From assembly GCA_051955535.1 (NCBI GenBank), contig JBQCGP010000029.1:1-64000 (forward strand): a stretch of DNA of 64,000 nt. The letters run 5' to 3'. The position numbers and the translations under genes are program-made. Position 1 is the stretch's first letter; each line of letters begins with the position of its first letter. Shown here piece by piece: positions 18,181 through 26,766 of this stretch. Below the pieces are notes generated by a model. The model saw only the letters and a program-made list of their open reading frames with translations. It was not told the DNA's origin and ran no database searches. This stretch comes from 13-2-20CM-68-14 sp051955535. Lineage in GTDB: Bacteria > Actinomycetota > Thermoleophilia > Gaiellales > Gaiellaceae.

Positions 18181-18492
18181 CGCGATGATGATACGGCGCG
18201 CATCGTCCGGCTTAAGGCGCTCGCTCGCGACGCCGACCTGGAGGACGTCCGGGCTTTGCCCGGGCGTACGGCTAAACCCCACGACTGGGAGCAGTTCCGG
18301 CTCGAACCCTTTGCTGCGGTTCCGCGCCGCCCTCCGGCCTGGGACTGGTCGCTCGCCGAGGACGGAGCCCTGGCTTTGGACAGTCACGAACTCTGGGACG
18401 AACCCCAGGAACGGCCTAGGCTTTGGGTGTCACAAAGTCCGCCCGAACAACCCGCCTTGCGGCTGGCGGAGCAACCCGTTAGCGTCCCGCCG
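18181..18492. other. Divergent intergenic stretch without a convincing gene
   Basis: 312 nt between the AI-2E start and the first ATG of the M23-like gene. The plus-strand frame of the M23-like gene stays open throughout, but its third codon positions lose the strong G/C bias seen after 18493, so I treat it as non-coding. It holds the TATCAT box of the AI-2E gene, several CTTTG/CAAAG motifs (one imperfect hairpin at 18421-18437), and no recognisable RNA. Confidence 0.5.
18188..18193 (-). promoter_or_regulatory. -10 box TATCAT of the AI-2E gene
   Basis: TATCAT on the minus strand ends 7 nt before ATG 18180, so transcription would start at or next to the start codon (leaderless). Confidence 0.55.
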
Positions 18493-19278
18493 ATGCCCAG
18501 GGAGGAAGCGCGCACGATTGCCGCGCGGCATCGCCGTGCCCAGCATCGGGCCATCCGGCGCCGGAGACGTGTCGCCGGGCTCGTCGTCCTCGCGATCGTC
18601 GCCCTCGTGACGCTGCTTCTGACTGCGTTCGGAGCCGGCAGGCGGGACGCCGGGCAGCAGCGAATCGGGCCGGCACCTGCCAACCGTCTACTCCCGTCGG
18701 GACCGCCGAGCCCGCAGGTCGTCGCGCTCGAAGGCGCCTTGCGGATCCAACTTCCGATCGCGCAGTCGCGGGTCACCCGGATCGGCTACCACGCGAGCGC
18801 CGACGGAGCAGTGGCGCTACAGCCGCTCGGTTCGCAGGCAAACCCGGGCACGCTCACACGCATGGCGAGGAGCGTCTTCGGCGGCGGCGGACGCGGGATC
18901 CGCTGGTACCAGCTCGCGGGCGGCGAGGGACCGAGCAGCGGCGCTCTCGACGTCGGCGCGGTGCCGGGAACGGACGTCTACTCGCCGGTAGACGGAACGG
19001 TGATCGGGTTGACCCCCTACATCGTCAACGGCAAGCGCTTCGGATCGGAGGTCGACGTCCAGCCCACAGGCGCACCGTCGTTCGTGGTCGCGATCACGCA
19101 CGTCAAGCCGGATCCTTCGCTCACCGTCGGTTCGAGCGTCGCCGCCGGGACGTCGAAGCTCGGCATCGTCCTCGACTTCTCGCGCGTCGAGCAACAGGCG
19201 CTCGCGCGCTACACGCAGGACGCCGGCAACCACGTGGAGATCGAGGTTCGCCCGGCGGCCTCCGTCGAGACGCCCTGA
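18493..19278 (+). CDS. Membrane-anchored protein with a degenerate M23/LytM-like domain
   Basis: From ATG 18493, 261 residues: an arginine-rich cytoplasmic N-terminus, a membrane helix near 30-47, an extracytoplasmic linker, and a C-terminal fold with the M23 pattern G-x-D-V-Y-S-P-V-D-G-T-V, a VAITHV strand, TVGSSVAAGTSKLG and NHVEIEVRP. The Zn-binding H-x(n)-D is not seen (GALDVGAV), and the usual H-x-H is H-V-E, so catalysis is unlikely; regulatory or scaffold M23 proteins are known. A GTG at 18427 is an alternative start. The next gene begins 1 nt after its stop. Confidence 0.65.
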   Translation: MPREEARTIAARHRRAQHRAIRRRRRVAGLVVLAIVALVTLLLTAFGAGRRDAGQQRIGPAPANRLLPSGPPSPQVVALEGALRIQLPIAQSRVTRIGYHASADGAVALQPLGSQANPGTLTRMARSVFGGGGRGIRWYQLAGGEGPSSGALDVGAVPGTDVYSPVDGTVIGLTPYIVNGKRFGSEVDVQPTGAPSFVVAITHVKPDPSLTVGSSVAAGTSKLGIVLDFSRVEQQALARYTQDAGNHVEIEVRPAASVETP

Positions 19279-19279
19279 G

Positions 19280-20056
19280 CTGAACATTCTGTTCGTCGCC
19301 GACGTCTTCGGCGTCCCGGGGCGCCGGGCCGTCGAGGAGCGGTTGCCTGCCCTGCGCGAGGAGCGGGCGATCGACTTCTGCGTCGTCAACGGTGAGAACG
19401 CGGCTGACGGCGCCGGCATCACTCCCCGGCTCGCCGACAGGCTGCTTGCCGCGGGAGCCGACGCGATCACGCTCGGCAACCACGTCTGGCGGCGGCCGGA
19501 GATCGGGCCGTACCTCGCCGAGTCCGACCGCGTGATCCGCCCGGCCAACGTCCCAGCGGGCTCGCCTGGACGCGGACTCGTGGTCCGGCAAGCCGCGGAC
19601 GGGACGCCGGTCGCAGTCGTCAACCTGCTCGGCCAGCTCTTCCTCAACACGCCCGTCGGCCCGTTCGAGATCGTGGACGATCTCGTCAACGAAGCGCGGC
19701 AGAGCGCCCAGGTCGTGCTGGTCGACTTCCACGCCGAGGCCACGAGCGAGAAGGTGGCGGTGGCGCGCTGGCTGGACGGACGCGTGACCGCGGTGATCGG
19801 CACGCACACGCACATCCAGACCAACGACGCGCGCATCCTTCCGGGCGGAACGGCGGCGATCACCGACGCCGGCATGACCGGGCCTCACGACTCCGTGATC
19901 GGCGTCGAGGCCGACCTTGCGATCAGACGCATGCGCACCGGCATGCCGGTGCGGTTCAGGCCGGCCGAGGGCGATGTCCGGCTCGAGGGCGTGCTCGTCA
20001 CCTGCGGCGAGGACGGAAGAGCTACGTCGTGCGAGCCACTGCGCGTCTCGGCATAG
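19280..20056 (+). CDS. YmdB family metallophosphoesterase (TIGR00282-like)
   Basis: A 258-residue calcineurin-like phosphoesterase. The N-terminus LNILFVADVFGVPGRRA, then VVNGENAADGAGIT, LGNHVW, VDFHAEATSEK and GTHTHIQTND match YmdB, a dimetal 2',3'-cyclic nucleotide phosphodiesterase. The conserved metal Asp is in the first 8 residues, so translation must start at CTG 19280; the first ATG/GTG/TTG downstream (TTG 19343) would delete it, and none is in frame just upstream. The start is 1 nt after the upstream stop. The 3' end overlaps the convergent glycosyltransferase by 35 nt. Confidence 0.87.
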   Translation: MNILFVADVFGVPGRRAVEERLPALREERAIDFCVVNGENAADGAGITPRLADRLLAAGADAITLGNHVWRRPEIGPYLAESDRVIRPANVPAGSPGRGLVVRQAADGTPVAVVNLLGQLFLNTPVGPFEIVDDLVNEARQSAQVVLVDFHAEATSEKVAVARWLDGRVTAVIGTHTHIQTNDARILPGGTAAITDAGMTGPHDSVIGVEADLAIRRMRTGMPVRFRPAEGDVRLEGVLVTCGEDGRATSCEPLRVSA

Positions 20057-21263
20057 CGAGAACGAGCACGAGCCCGACGAGCACGAGGTCGCGCGCGAGG
20101 ACGAGCCACGAGGAAATCGCGTCCTGCTGCAGCGCGAGCCGCCAATAGCGGTACGGGAACCACAGCTGAGTCAGCACCAGCGCGACGAGGAGGACCGCCG
20201 ACGCCGCCACCCCGCGCCGCCCTCGCACGAGCGGCACGAGGGGGATGAGCCAGATCAGGAACTGCGGGGACAGCACCTTGCCGAAGGCGATGAACGCGGC
20301 GACGGTCGCTGCCGTGTAGCGGACCAGGCGCTCAGGCTCGGCGGGCCCACGCGTGAACGCGATCCAGAGGCCGATCACGACCACGGCCTGCAGGACGCTC
20401 TCGATCCCCGCCAGTACGCCGGCGAACGAGCCGCCCTGGTTCTGCGAGCCGTGGCTGAGGTTGAGGTGCACGGTCCAGTGCCCGAGTTGGTGGGCAACGA
20501 GCAGGAAGCTCGAACCGAGACTCTCGATCTGCAACGGCCGGTCCGCTTGCCGGTAGAGGCTGTCCCAGACGCCGCCCGGGGAGAGTCGGACGAAGGGTAG
20601 AAAGCAGAGGGCGACCACGGCCGCGAAGATCCCGGCGCAGACAAGGGCTTCGCGCCGCCCGCGGCGTCGCCAGATGTAGGTTAGCGCGAGCGGCACGACG
20701 ACCGCGGGGAAGATCTTGGCCGAGGCTGCGAGCCCGAGCACCCCGAGACCGAGGCGTCGGCGTTCGGCGAGGACGGCCGCCAGCCCGAGCACGAGCAACG
20801 CCGTCGGCCAGAGGTCGAAGCGCGTCAGGATCACCGACCCGAGAGCAAGTGGGGCGAGGGTCGCGAAGGCGAGAGCGGCGAACAGCCGCTCGGGCCCGGC
20901 CCGCAGCGCGCCGAGCGCGATCGCCACCCCGGCGATTGCGAGCAGTCCGCAGACCACCATCAGGGCTTCGAAGTTCCACCGGTAGGTATTCGGATCGTGG
21001 TGGTCGCCGATTGCCGGCAGCACGAACACCGGCAGCGCGGCCGGCGGGTACTCAACGCTGAAGTCCAGGTACGGGATCTGCCCGTTGACCATCGCGTCGC
21101 CGTAGCGCTGGTAGACGGGAGTGTCGACGATCTGCCCGCGCTTGTAGAAGCCGTGGTGGAGCAGGGCCCAGACGCCGCCGAAGACGACGAGCGCGACGAG
21201 CCCGGCCAGCAGCGCCGGCCGGGCGTCAGCCCGCAGCGACCAGCGCTCTTGGCTCGCGTTCAA
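20022..21263 (-). CDS. Polytopic glycosyltransferase-like protein (GT87/DUF2029 type)
   Basis: About 413 residues with 10 or so hydrophobic helices. An early extracytoplasmic loop has DTPVYQRYGDAMVNGQIPYLDFSV followed by EYPPAALP, the Y-x-D-F-x-x-EYPP pattern of GT87 mannosyltransferase-like proteins that use polyprenyl-phosphate sugars. Substrate unknown. TTG 21263 with GGAG 4 nt upstream is chosen; TTG 21275 is an alternative. The start lies within the last codons of the adjacent polytopic protein, implying translational coupling. Confidence 0.75.
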   Translation of the reverse strand: MNASQERWSLRADARPALLAGLVALVVFGGVWALLHHGFYKRGQIVDTPVYQRYGDAMVNGQIPYLDFSVEYPPAALPVFVLPAIGDHHDPNTYRWNFEALMVVCGLLAIAGVAIALGALRAGPERLFAALAFATLAPLALGSVILTRFDLWPTALLVLGLAAVLAERRRLGLGVLGLAASAKIFPAVVVPLALTYIWRRRGRREALVCAGIFAAVVALCFLPFVRLSPGGVWDSLYRQADRPLQIESLGSSFLLVAHQLGHWTVHLNLSHGSQNQGGSFAGVLAGIESVLQAVVVIGLWIAFTRGPAEPERLVRYTAATVAAFIAFGKVLSPQFLIWLIPLVPLVRGRRGVAASAVLLVALVLTQLWFPYRYWRLALQQDAISSWLVLARDLVLVGLVLVLAMPRRAVARTT

Positions 21264-22959
21264 CGGGCTCCGCAACCTCGGCGGACACAGGCGCGCGTTC
21301 CGCCGAGAGGACGACGAGCGCGACGAACGGGAAGAACCACGGGAGGTAGAGATAGAACCAGTGGGTCAGGACGATCTCGAACCCGATCAGCAGGGCCGCG
21401 GTCAGCGCCGCGAGCTGCCGCCAGGTCTTCCGGCGGGGCACGAAGTAGACCGCCACCGTGCCGATCACGAGCAGGACCTGAAGCACGCGCTGCAAGAGGT
21501 GGAGGTCGGGGTACCCGGCGCGGTACTGCTTCCAGTCCCAGATCGAGAACGGCGAGTGCCGGCCGATCTGGTAGGAGATCGTGCGGTCGTAGAAGACGTG
21601 CACCGAGTGGATCGGGTTCGGGTCGAGCAGCAGGATCGAGAACGCGACCAGGGTCGCGACCACGAAGCCGCCGAGGAAGACGAGCTTCTGGCGCGGCTTC
21701 GCGTAGGCGTCCGGATACGAGGCCCACAGCGGCGCGACGAGCAGCGGCGCGAACTTGGTCCAGCCCGATAACGCCGAGAAGAACCCGCGCGCGAACGACG
21801 AGGAGACCAGCAGGAACCCCCAGATCAGGAACAGCGGCGGCAGCGCATCGTTCGTGTTCGAGTTCGAGACGTACTGCGTGAAGGGCCACGCGGCCCAGGC
21901 GAACGCGAGCGTCACGCCCAGGCGTGCGCCACCGAACCGGTACCCAACCAGCGCCAGGCCGAGAATGCAGAGCAGGTCGAAGGTGACCGAAGCGGCGTGC
22001 GCGGCCGGCAGCGTGTCCCACCTGCCGCTCCAGCCGAAGGCGAGGTAGGCCGGGATGTACATCTCGTAAGCGACCGGCCCGTAGGTGTCGCCGAGCGGGT
22101 TCGCCGACTCGCAGCGTCCGTTCGTCTGGATGCGGTCACGGATCTCGCCGTCCTCGTCGACCGGTCCGCACGCCTTGAGGTTGTCCTCGACCGGGAAGTG
22201 CCCGTACGGCGACTGGCCCGTCGTGATCCGCTCGGCGCCGATGACGCCCGAGTAGCCGACGTCGATCACGTTCGAGTGCTCGACGTTGAGGCCGATCCGG
22301 AAGCCGACCAGGAAGACGGCTGCGCCGGCCAGCAGCCAGACCGGCCAGACCGGTCGCGACTCGGTCCGCGCGTGCGGGCGAACAACGCTCCAGATCATCC
22401 GTCCGAGCAGGTAGAAGAGCGCCGGGTAGACGATCGGCATCGCCGTGAAGACGTGCCCCTTGTTGAAGTACCAGAGCGAGACGCTGAACGAGAGCAGCGC
22501 GAGCAGGTCGAGGTTTCGCGCCGAGAGAGGTCGCCGGAAGTCCGCCAGGCCGATCAGGAACGCGGCGCAGAGCCCCAGCCAGATCGCGAGGCTGTTGATC
22601 TGCTTGCCCCCGAACGCGCCGGGGGAGCCGCGCGCCATCTTCCAGGCGACCTGTGGGCCCGTCCACGCTTCGATGACCTTCCCGGTCGAGTCCTGGACGC
22701 GGCCGGTTGCGACCTCGCCGACGCTGTCGACGGACGTCCAGATCTTGATCGTCCAGTTCCCGAACTGCTCGTCGTAGGTCGTCTCGTGCGTCAGCGACCT
22801 CTTCGGGTAGTGCCGTAGCCAGCTCGCGATTTTCGGGTTCGCCAGGAAGATCGCGGTCGCGCGCTTCTCGTTCAGCTTCGTGTTCGGCGTGGCCCCGGCG
22901 GCAGGAGCGAGCAGCAACGCGCAGACCGCGACGACTGTCGGTAGGGCCAGCCGGCGCAT
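21226..22959 (-). CDS. Large membrane protein with N-terminal exported domain, GT-C-like
   Basis: 577 residues. A signal-peptide-like start (MRRLALPTVVAVCALLLAP) precedes a soluble region of roughly 100 residues (KLNEKRATAIFLANPKIASW through QVAWKMARG), followed by about ten membrane helices. The central loop contains GQSPYGHFP and DTYGPVAYEMYIP, similar in layout to the EYPP loop of the downstream GT87-like protein. Probably a polyprenyl-phosphate-dependent glycosyltransferase, but I cannot name a substrate. ATG 22959 follows a TAGCCT box by 7 nt. Confidence 0.7.
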   Translation of the reverse strand: MRRLALPTVVAVCALLLAPAAGATPNTKLNEKRATAIFLANPKIASWLRHYPKRSLTHETTYDEQFGNWTIKIWTSVDSVGEVATGRVQDSTGKVIEAWTGPQVAWKMARGSPGAFGGKQINSLAIWLGLCAAFLIGLADFRRPLSARNLDLLALLSFSVSLWYFNKGHVFTAMPIVYPALFYLLGRMIWSVVRPHARTESRPVWPVWLLAGAAVFLVGFRIGLNVEHSNVIDVGYSGVIGAERITTGQSPYGHFPVEDNLKACGPVDEDGEIRDRIQTNGRCESANPLGDTYGPVAYEMYIPAYLAFGWSGRWDTLPAAHAASVTFDLLCILGLALVGYRFGGARLGVTLAFAWAAWPFTQYVSNSNTNDALPPLFLIWGFLLVSSSFARGFFSALSGWTKFAPLLVAPLWASYPDAYAKPRQKLVFLGGFVVATLVAFSILLLDPNPIHSVHVFYDRTISYQIGRHSPFSIWDWKQYRAGYPDLHLLQRVLQVLLVIGTVAVYFVPRRKTWRQLAALTAALLIGFEIVLTHWFYLYLPWFFPFVALVVLSAERAPVSAEVAEPVEREPRALVAAG

Positions 22960-22966
22960 GACGATC

Positions 22967-22972
22967 AGGCTA
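22967..22972 (-). promoter_or_regulatory. -10 box TAGCCT overlapping the gtrA-like stop codon
   Basis: TAGCCT ends 7 nt before ATG 22959. Its first three bases (22972-22970) are the TAG stop of the GtrA-like gene, so stop codon and -10 box are the same bases. Confidence 0.55.
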
Positions 22973-23428
22973 GCGGTGCGGGCGGTGGGGCACCCTGAAC
23001 GACCAGAGCTTGTTACCGACGAAGTTGAGCGGCGTGACGAGCACGATCGCGATCGCCTGGGAGACCACCTTGTTCATCCCCAGCGCGATCAGCGCGGCGA
23101 GGATGCCGAGGTTGGCGACGTAGGCGACGAGCGCGACGACGAAGAAGCGCAGGCCCTGGAAGCCGACGTGGCCACGCTGGTCGCGAAAGGTCCAGAGCCT
23201 GTTCCAGAGGTAGTTGTTGGTGACGGCGACCAGGAACGAGACCGTGGCGGCGTACGCGTAGTGCCAGCCCGCGCCTCGCAGGAGCGCCGTGTAGACGACG
23301 AGGTTGACCACGTACCCGCTCGCGCCGACCGCGGCGAACTTGGCGAGCTGCACCCAGTTCCCTGGATGGCGGAGCGCGCGACCCGCGCGGGCCCGCACGC
23401 CGAGCACGGCGGACTGTCGCGGCTCCAT
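22970..23428 (-). CDS. GtrA-like family membrane protein
   Basis: 152 residues with four hydrophobic helices. It shows the GtrA pattern: FAAVGASGYVVNLVVYTALL, then NNYLWNRLWTFRD and a final NFVGNKLWSFR. GtrA proteins are small four-helix partners of polyprenyl-linked glycosyltransferases, thought to translocate the lipid-linked sugar; the two following genes encode large polytopic glycosyltransferase-like proteins, which fits. ATG 23428, with TAGCCT 9 nt upstream. Confidence 0.88.
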   Translation of the reverse strand: MEPRQSAVLGVRARAGRALRHPGNWVQLAKFAAVGASGYVVNLVVYTALLRGAGWHYAYAATVSFLVAVTNNYLWNRLWTFRDQRGHVGFQGLRFFVVALVAYVANLGILAALIALGMNKVVSQAIAIVLVTPLNFVGNKLWSFRVPHRPHR

Positions 23429-23437
23429 CGCCCGGCG

Positions 23438-23443
23438 AGGCTA
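23438..23443 (-). promoter_or_regulatory. -10 box TAGCCT upstream of the gtrA-like gene
   Basis: TAGCCT ends 9 nt before ATG 23428, predicting a leader of 0-3 nt. Confidence 0.45.
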
Positions 23444-23779
23444 TCAGCGAGGGCGGGCGGTTCTCTCGATGGTGCCGTCGTTGCCGACGACGAGCTCGCC
23501 CGCGCCACCGTTCCGCTCGCGGAGCGTTGTCGCCTGATGGCGGTAGAAGTCGACCTGGGCGAAGTCGAGCAGCAGGAAGGGCGAATCGATCTCGATCGCG
23601 TCGTCCCTGACCCTCGCGACGACGAACGGGAGGAAGCGGTGAGCCTCGTCGCCGCAGAGGACGTCGAAGCCGAGCGCGCGCGGCCGGTCGCGGTCGATGA
23701 GCAGGTCGACCGACCTGCCCAGCTCGACCCCGCCCATGCGAACAGGCAGAGACAGGGGGTCCTCGGCCGACCTTTTCAC
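23444..23779 (-). CDS. Small PRC-barrel-like protein (tentative)
   Basis: 111 residues from GTG 23779 (ATG 23737 would give 97). The region LPVRMGGVELGRSVDLLIDRD... with alternating beta strands and DAIEIDSPFLLLD resembles a PRC-barrel, a small beta domain found in ribosome maturation and photosynthetic proteins. No membrane segment or catalytic motif. It lies 39 nt downstream of pcm in the same direction. The family call is by eye only. Confidence 0.55.
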   Translation of the reverse strand: MKRSAEDPLSLPVRMGGVELGRSVDLLIDRDRPRALGFDVLCGDEAHRFLPFVVARVRDDAIEIDSPFLLLDFAQVDFYRHQATTLRERNGGAGELVVGNDGTIERTARPR

Positions 23780-23818
23780 GGCGCTGTTTTTTGCCGCTCG
23801 GACGGCGCGCAAACCGGG

Positions 23819-24469
23819 CTACTCCCCGAAGCCCTCCGCACCGACGAGCGGGACGAAGCGGCACGGAACCGAGTGGATCAGCGCCGGCCCTTCCGGGCTG
23901 CGGACCGCGACCTCGAGCCGTTGCCCACGGGCGCTGCCGACCGGCACGACGAGCCGCCCGCGCGGCTTCAGCTGCTCGTAGAGCGTCTCCGGGAAACCCG
24001 GCGCTGCTGCCGCGACGGCGATGCCGTCGAAAGGCGCAAGGTCCGGGAGCCCGAGGGTTCCGTCGCCGACGTGGACCTGGACGCGGTCGTAGCCGGCTGT
24101 AGCGAGTCGCCCGCGCGCGCGCTCCGCCAGCTCGGGGATTCGCTCGATCGTGAACACCTCCGCCGCAAGCTCCGCGAGCACCGCCGCCTGGTAGCCGGAG
24201 CCCGTGCCGACGTCGAGCACGCGCTCGTCGCCGCTCAACTGCAGGGCCTCGCAGATGCGGGCGACCATGTACGGCTGCGAGATCGTCTGGCCGCCGCCGA
24301 TCGGCAGCGCCGCGTCGTCGTAGGCCCGCGGCCGCTCGCGCTCCTCGACGAACAGCTCACGCGGAACCCTCTCCATCGCGCCGAGCACGCGCTCGTCGAC
24401 GATGTCCCGCCCGCGCAGCTGCGTGTCGACCATCATGCGGCGCCGGGCAGCGCCGTCCTCACGCGGCAT
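23819..24469 (-). CDS. pcm: Protein-L-isoaspartate O-methyltransferase
   Basis: 216 residues. The PCMT hallmarks are present: DERVLGAMERVPRELFV, GGGQTISQPYMVA and SAM motif VLDVGTGSGYQAAVLAEL. It methylates isoaspartyl residues in damaged proteins as the first repair step. ATG 24469 overlaps the upstream phosphodiesterase end by 11 nt, so the two are probably co-translated. Slightly shorter than some homologues but complete. Confidence 0.92.
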   Translation of the reverse strand: MPREDGAARRRMMVDTQLRGRDIVDERVLGAMERVPRELFVEERERPRAYDDAALPIGGGQTISQPYMVARICEALQLSGDERVLDVGTGSGYQAAVLAELAAEVFTIERIPELAERARGRLATAGYDRVQVHVGDGTLGLPDLAPFDGIAVAAAAPGFPETLYEQLKPRGRLVVPVGSARGQRLEVAVRSPEGPALIHSVPCRFVPLVGAEGFGE

Positions 24470-25805
24470 GCGCGAGCGTCCGCGTGTACGCCGGCGGCTC
24501 GACGCCGAAGTGCCGAAGCGCGAGCGGTGCCAGATCGGTGATGCTCCGGGGCGCCGAGGGGAGTCCCACGGCGAGCAGCGGAACCTCGGAATCGGCCGCG
24601 GCGAGGGCGCCGTGGCTGCCACCGCCGAGGTGGCTGCGACCGGCCAGGTCGGTCAGCTCGACCCCGTCCGCCGCCGAGACGAGCAGCTCGCCGGCGTTGG
24701 GGTTGTGCAGCGCCGCCCAGGCGCGTGCGAGCGCATCGGGCTGATGAAGGATCGCGGCGTCGCCGCTCGTCGTCCATCCGTCGGCGGACGGCGCGAAGCG
24801 AAGCTCCTCGCCCGCTCGGCGGGCGACGGCCTGGTCGCCCTCGAGGAAGAGCACGGCCTCGACGCCGGGCTCGGGGTCGAGGCGCGCGGCGAGCTCGCGC
24901 TCGTCCTGGCGCGTCTCGTCTGTGCGATAGATCATCCCGGCACGGTTCGACGCGGTCACGATGACGCCCGCGTCCGCGAAACGGTCCTCCAACCGCAGAG
25001 TTCGGTCGACGCGCGAGTGGCCGTGGTCGGCGCAGAGGAGGACCGAGTAGCGCTCCAGGAACTCGTCGGCTCCGCCCGCCGCCTCGACCAGGGCCCAGAT
25101 CGCCGCGTCGCTTCGGACCAGGGCCTCATCGTTGGCAGCGGGCCCGGCCGCGTGGGAGGCGAAATCGTAGTCGGGCAGGTAGTGGACGAGGAAGTCGAAG
25201 CCGTCCCTCGTCACGAGCCAGCGCCCGACCGCCGCCGCGTACGCGTCGATCGAGCCGGCGGCGCGGCCGAGGACCGCGAGCGGCGCCCCGGTCACGTCCG
25301 ACTCAAAGAGGTTGAAGAAGAAGAAGCGCTTCGGTCCGTACGCGGATCGCGCGACCGCCGGCACGGTCGGGGCGTGGGGCGTCCGCCCCCGGTAGCAGGT
25401 GAAGTTGATCGCGGCGGTCGTGTAGCCGGCGTCTTCGAGCGCCTCGAACACGGTGATCGCGTCCGCGGCGAGATGCTGCTCGTTCATGTTGAAGACGGCG
25501 TCGACGAGCGCCTGTCGGGTGCCGACGGCGCGGATCGCGGCGAAGGAGGAGCCGTACTCGACGATCCGCCGCTCGCCGCGGTGGTACCAGACGAGGTGCG
25601 GGATGTGGTGCACGTCCGGGTGCGCGCCGGTCGCGATCGACGACAGGCAGACCGGGGTCAGGGAGGGAAACGTCGAGACGCCCCGCCCGTAGACGCCGTT
25701 CGCTGCAAGGAACTTGAGCGCCGGCGTGCGGTCGTCGTCGGCCGCCCGTTCGAACGCATCCGGCGTCAGGCCGTCGATGACGATCAGGATCAGCTTCTTG
25801 GGCAC
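24459..25805 (-). CDS. Alkaline phosphatase superfamily nucleotide pyrophosphatase/phosphodiesterase-like protein
   Basis: 448 residues. Metal-binding alkaline phosphatase superfamily motifs are visible: LIVIDGLTPDAF near the N-terminus, nucleophile-region FPSLTPVCLSS, LLCADHGHSRVD in the middle and GGGSHGALAAAD near the C-terminus. The nucleophile is probably the Thr of PSLTP, as in NPP-type phosphodiesterases. No signal peptide is apparent, so it may act in the cytoplasm. GTG 25805 shares its last base with the upstream TAG (TAGTG). The substrate is unknown. Confidence 0.85.
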   Translation of the reverse strand: MPKKLILIVIDGLTPDAFERAADDDRTPALKFLAANGVYGRGVSTFPSLTPVCLSSIATGAHPDVHHIPHLVWYHRGERRIVEYGSSFAAIRAVGTRQALVDAVFNMNEQHLAADAITVFEALEDAGYTTAAINFTCYRGRTPHAPTVPAVARSAYGPKRFFFFNLFESDVTGAPLAVLGRAAGSIDAYAAAVGRWLVTRDGFDFLVHYLPDYDFASHAAGPAANDEALVRSDAAIWALVEAAGGADEFLERYSVLLCADHGHSRVDRTLRLEDRFADAGVIVTASNRAGMIYRTDETRQDERELAARLDPEPGVEAVLFLEGDQAVARRAGEELRFAPSADGWTTSGDAAILHQPDALARAWAALHNPNAGELLVSAADGVELTDLAGRSHLGGGSHGALAAADSEVPLLAVGLPSAPRSITDLAPLALRHFGVEPPAYTRTLAHAA

Positions 25806-26224
25806 TAGTCCCGGGCGAGCGTGCGTAGCCCCGCGTACCGCTCGGGCTCGAGCCGCCGCGACCGGCGGGCGGCCACGGGCAGGCCGGCCGCTTCGAGGAA
25901 GCCGAGGAACGGGACGAGCGCGAGAGCCGCCACGCCGAGTCCGATAAGGCCGATCAGGATTCCGGTGCCGGCCGTCGTGCCGCCGCGACGGAGGGTGCCG
26001 GCCGCGAGTGAGGCTCCGCAGAGGCCGCCGAGCACGCCTCCGACCGCGCCTCCGACGGCCTCCGTCCAGTTATCGAGGGCGAAGCCGACGACGATGCCGA
26101 CCGCGGCCCCGATCAGGACTGCTATCAGCGCGCCGGTTCTCGTCCGGCCAAGCCAGCCTCCGGCCGCCACACCGGCGCCCGCCCCGATGCCGACCGCAAC
26201 GCCGATCCGATACCACTCCCACAT
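25805..26224 (-). CDS. Glycine-rich integral membrane protein, unknown
   Basis: 139 residues with alternating Gly/Ala-rich hydrophobic segments (GIGAGAGVAAGG, AVGGAVGGVLGGLCGASLAAG) and a last helix before a basic tail. Such glycine-zipper-like helices pack in membranes, but no family is recognised. ATG 26224 follows TACACT by 7 nt; stop TAG shares a base with the next GTG. Heads the operon with the phosphodiesterase and pcm. Confidence 0.7.
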   Translation of the reverse strand: MWEWYRIGVAVGIGAGAGVAAGGWLGRTRTGALIAVLIGAAVGIVVGFALDNWTEAVGGAVGGVLGGLCGASLAAGTLRRGGTTAGTGILIGLIGLGVAALALVPFLGFLEAAGLPVAARRSRRLEPERYAGLRTLARD

Positions 26225-26231
26225 CGGCGCC

Positions 26232-26237
26232 AGTGTA
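26232..26237 (-). promoter_or_regulatory. -10 box TACACT
   Basis: TACACT on the minus strand ends 7 nt before ATG 26224, predicting a leaderless transcript for the membrane protein/phosphodiesterase/pcm operon. Confidence 0.5.
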
Positions 26238-26303
26238 GTGGCCGCAAAACCGATCGCCGCTCGCCGGCGAATTAGCCGGCGAAACCACGCTACTGGAGGT
26301 CCG

Positions 26304-26747
26304 ATGCGAAAGACATTCCTGGTGCTCGCCGCGCTCACCGCCGCCCTCGTCACGAGCCTTGGGCTGGCTGCGGTGGCCACGGCCAAGGGAGGCGGGCATC
26401 TCACCGCCCAGCTTCGCGGCGCGAACGAAGTTCCGAAGGCGGCGGCCAGTAACCGCGGCCGAGCCGAAATCACGCTCAAGGCGGCGACCGGCAAGGTCTG
26501 TTGGGACTTCACGATCACGAAGCTCGACGGCGCCGGCAACGCGGCCCACATCCACAAGGGCAGGCCCGGCGCGGCTGGGCCCGTCTACATCCCGCTCGGG
26601 ACCACGTTCAAGCGGCAGGGCTGCACGAGCGCGCCGAAGGGCAAGATCAGGGCCGTTGCCGCAAACCCGAGCGCCTTCTACGTGAACATCCACAACGCCA
26701 AGCACCCGGCCGGCGCGATGCGCGGTCAGCTCAAGGCAGACCTCTAA
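26304..26747 (+). CDS. Secreted CHRD domain protein
   Basis: 147 residues: a clear signal peptide (MRKTFLVLAALTAALVTS... ending near ATAKG) followed by one CHRD domain with LTAQLRGANEVP, AHIHKGRPGAAGPVYIPL and the typical ending FYVNIHNAKHPAGAMRGQL. CHRD domains are beta-sandwiches of unknown biochemical role in bacteria. Two cysteines (in KVCWDF and RQGCTS) could form a disulfide. A GGAGG ribosome-binding site lies 5 nt before ATG, so unlike many neighbours this mRNA is leadered. Monocistronic, followed by two terminator-like hairpins. Confidence 0.9.
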   Translation: MRKTFLVLAALTAALVTSLGLAAVATAKGGGHLTAQLRGANEVPKAAASNRGRAEITLKAATGKVCWDFTITKLDGAGNAAHIHKGRPGAAGPVYIPLGTTFKRQGCTSAPKGKIRAVAANPSAFYVNIHNAKHPAGAMRGQLKADL

Positions 26748-26766
26748 ACCAACGCTCTTCCCTCAG

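Noticed and set aside
18073..18492. Longer N-terminus for the M23-like protein in an open frame overlapping the AI-2E start
   Set aside because: Third-position G/C bias typical of coding here is lost, and the sequence overlaps the opposing gene's promoter; treated as intergenic.
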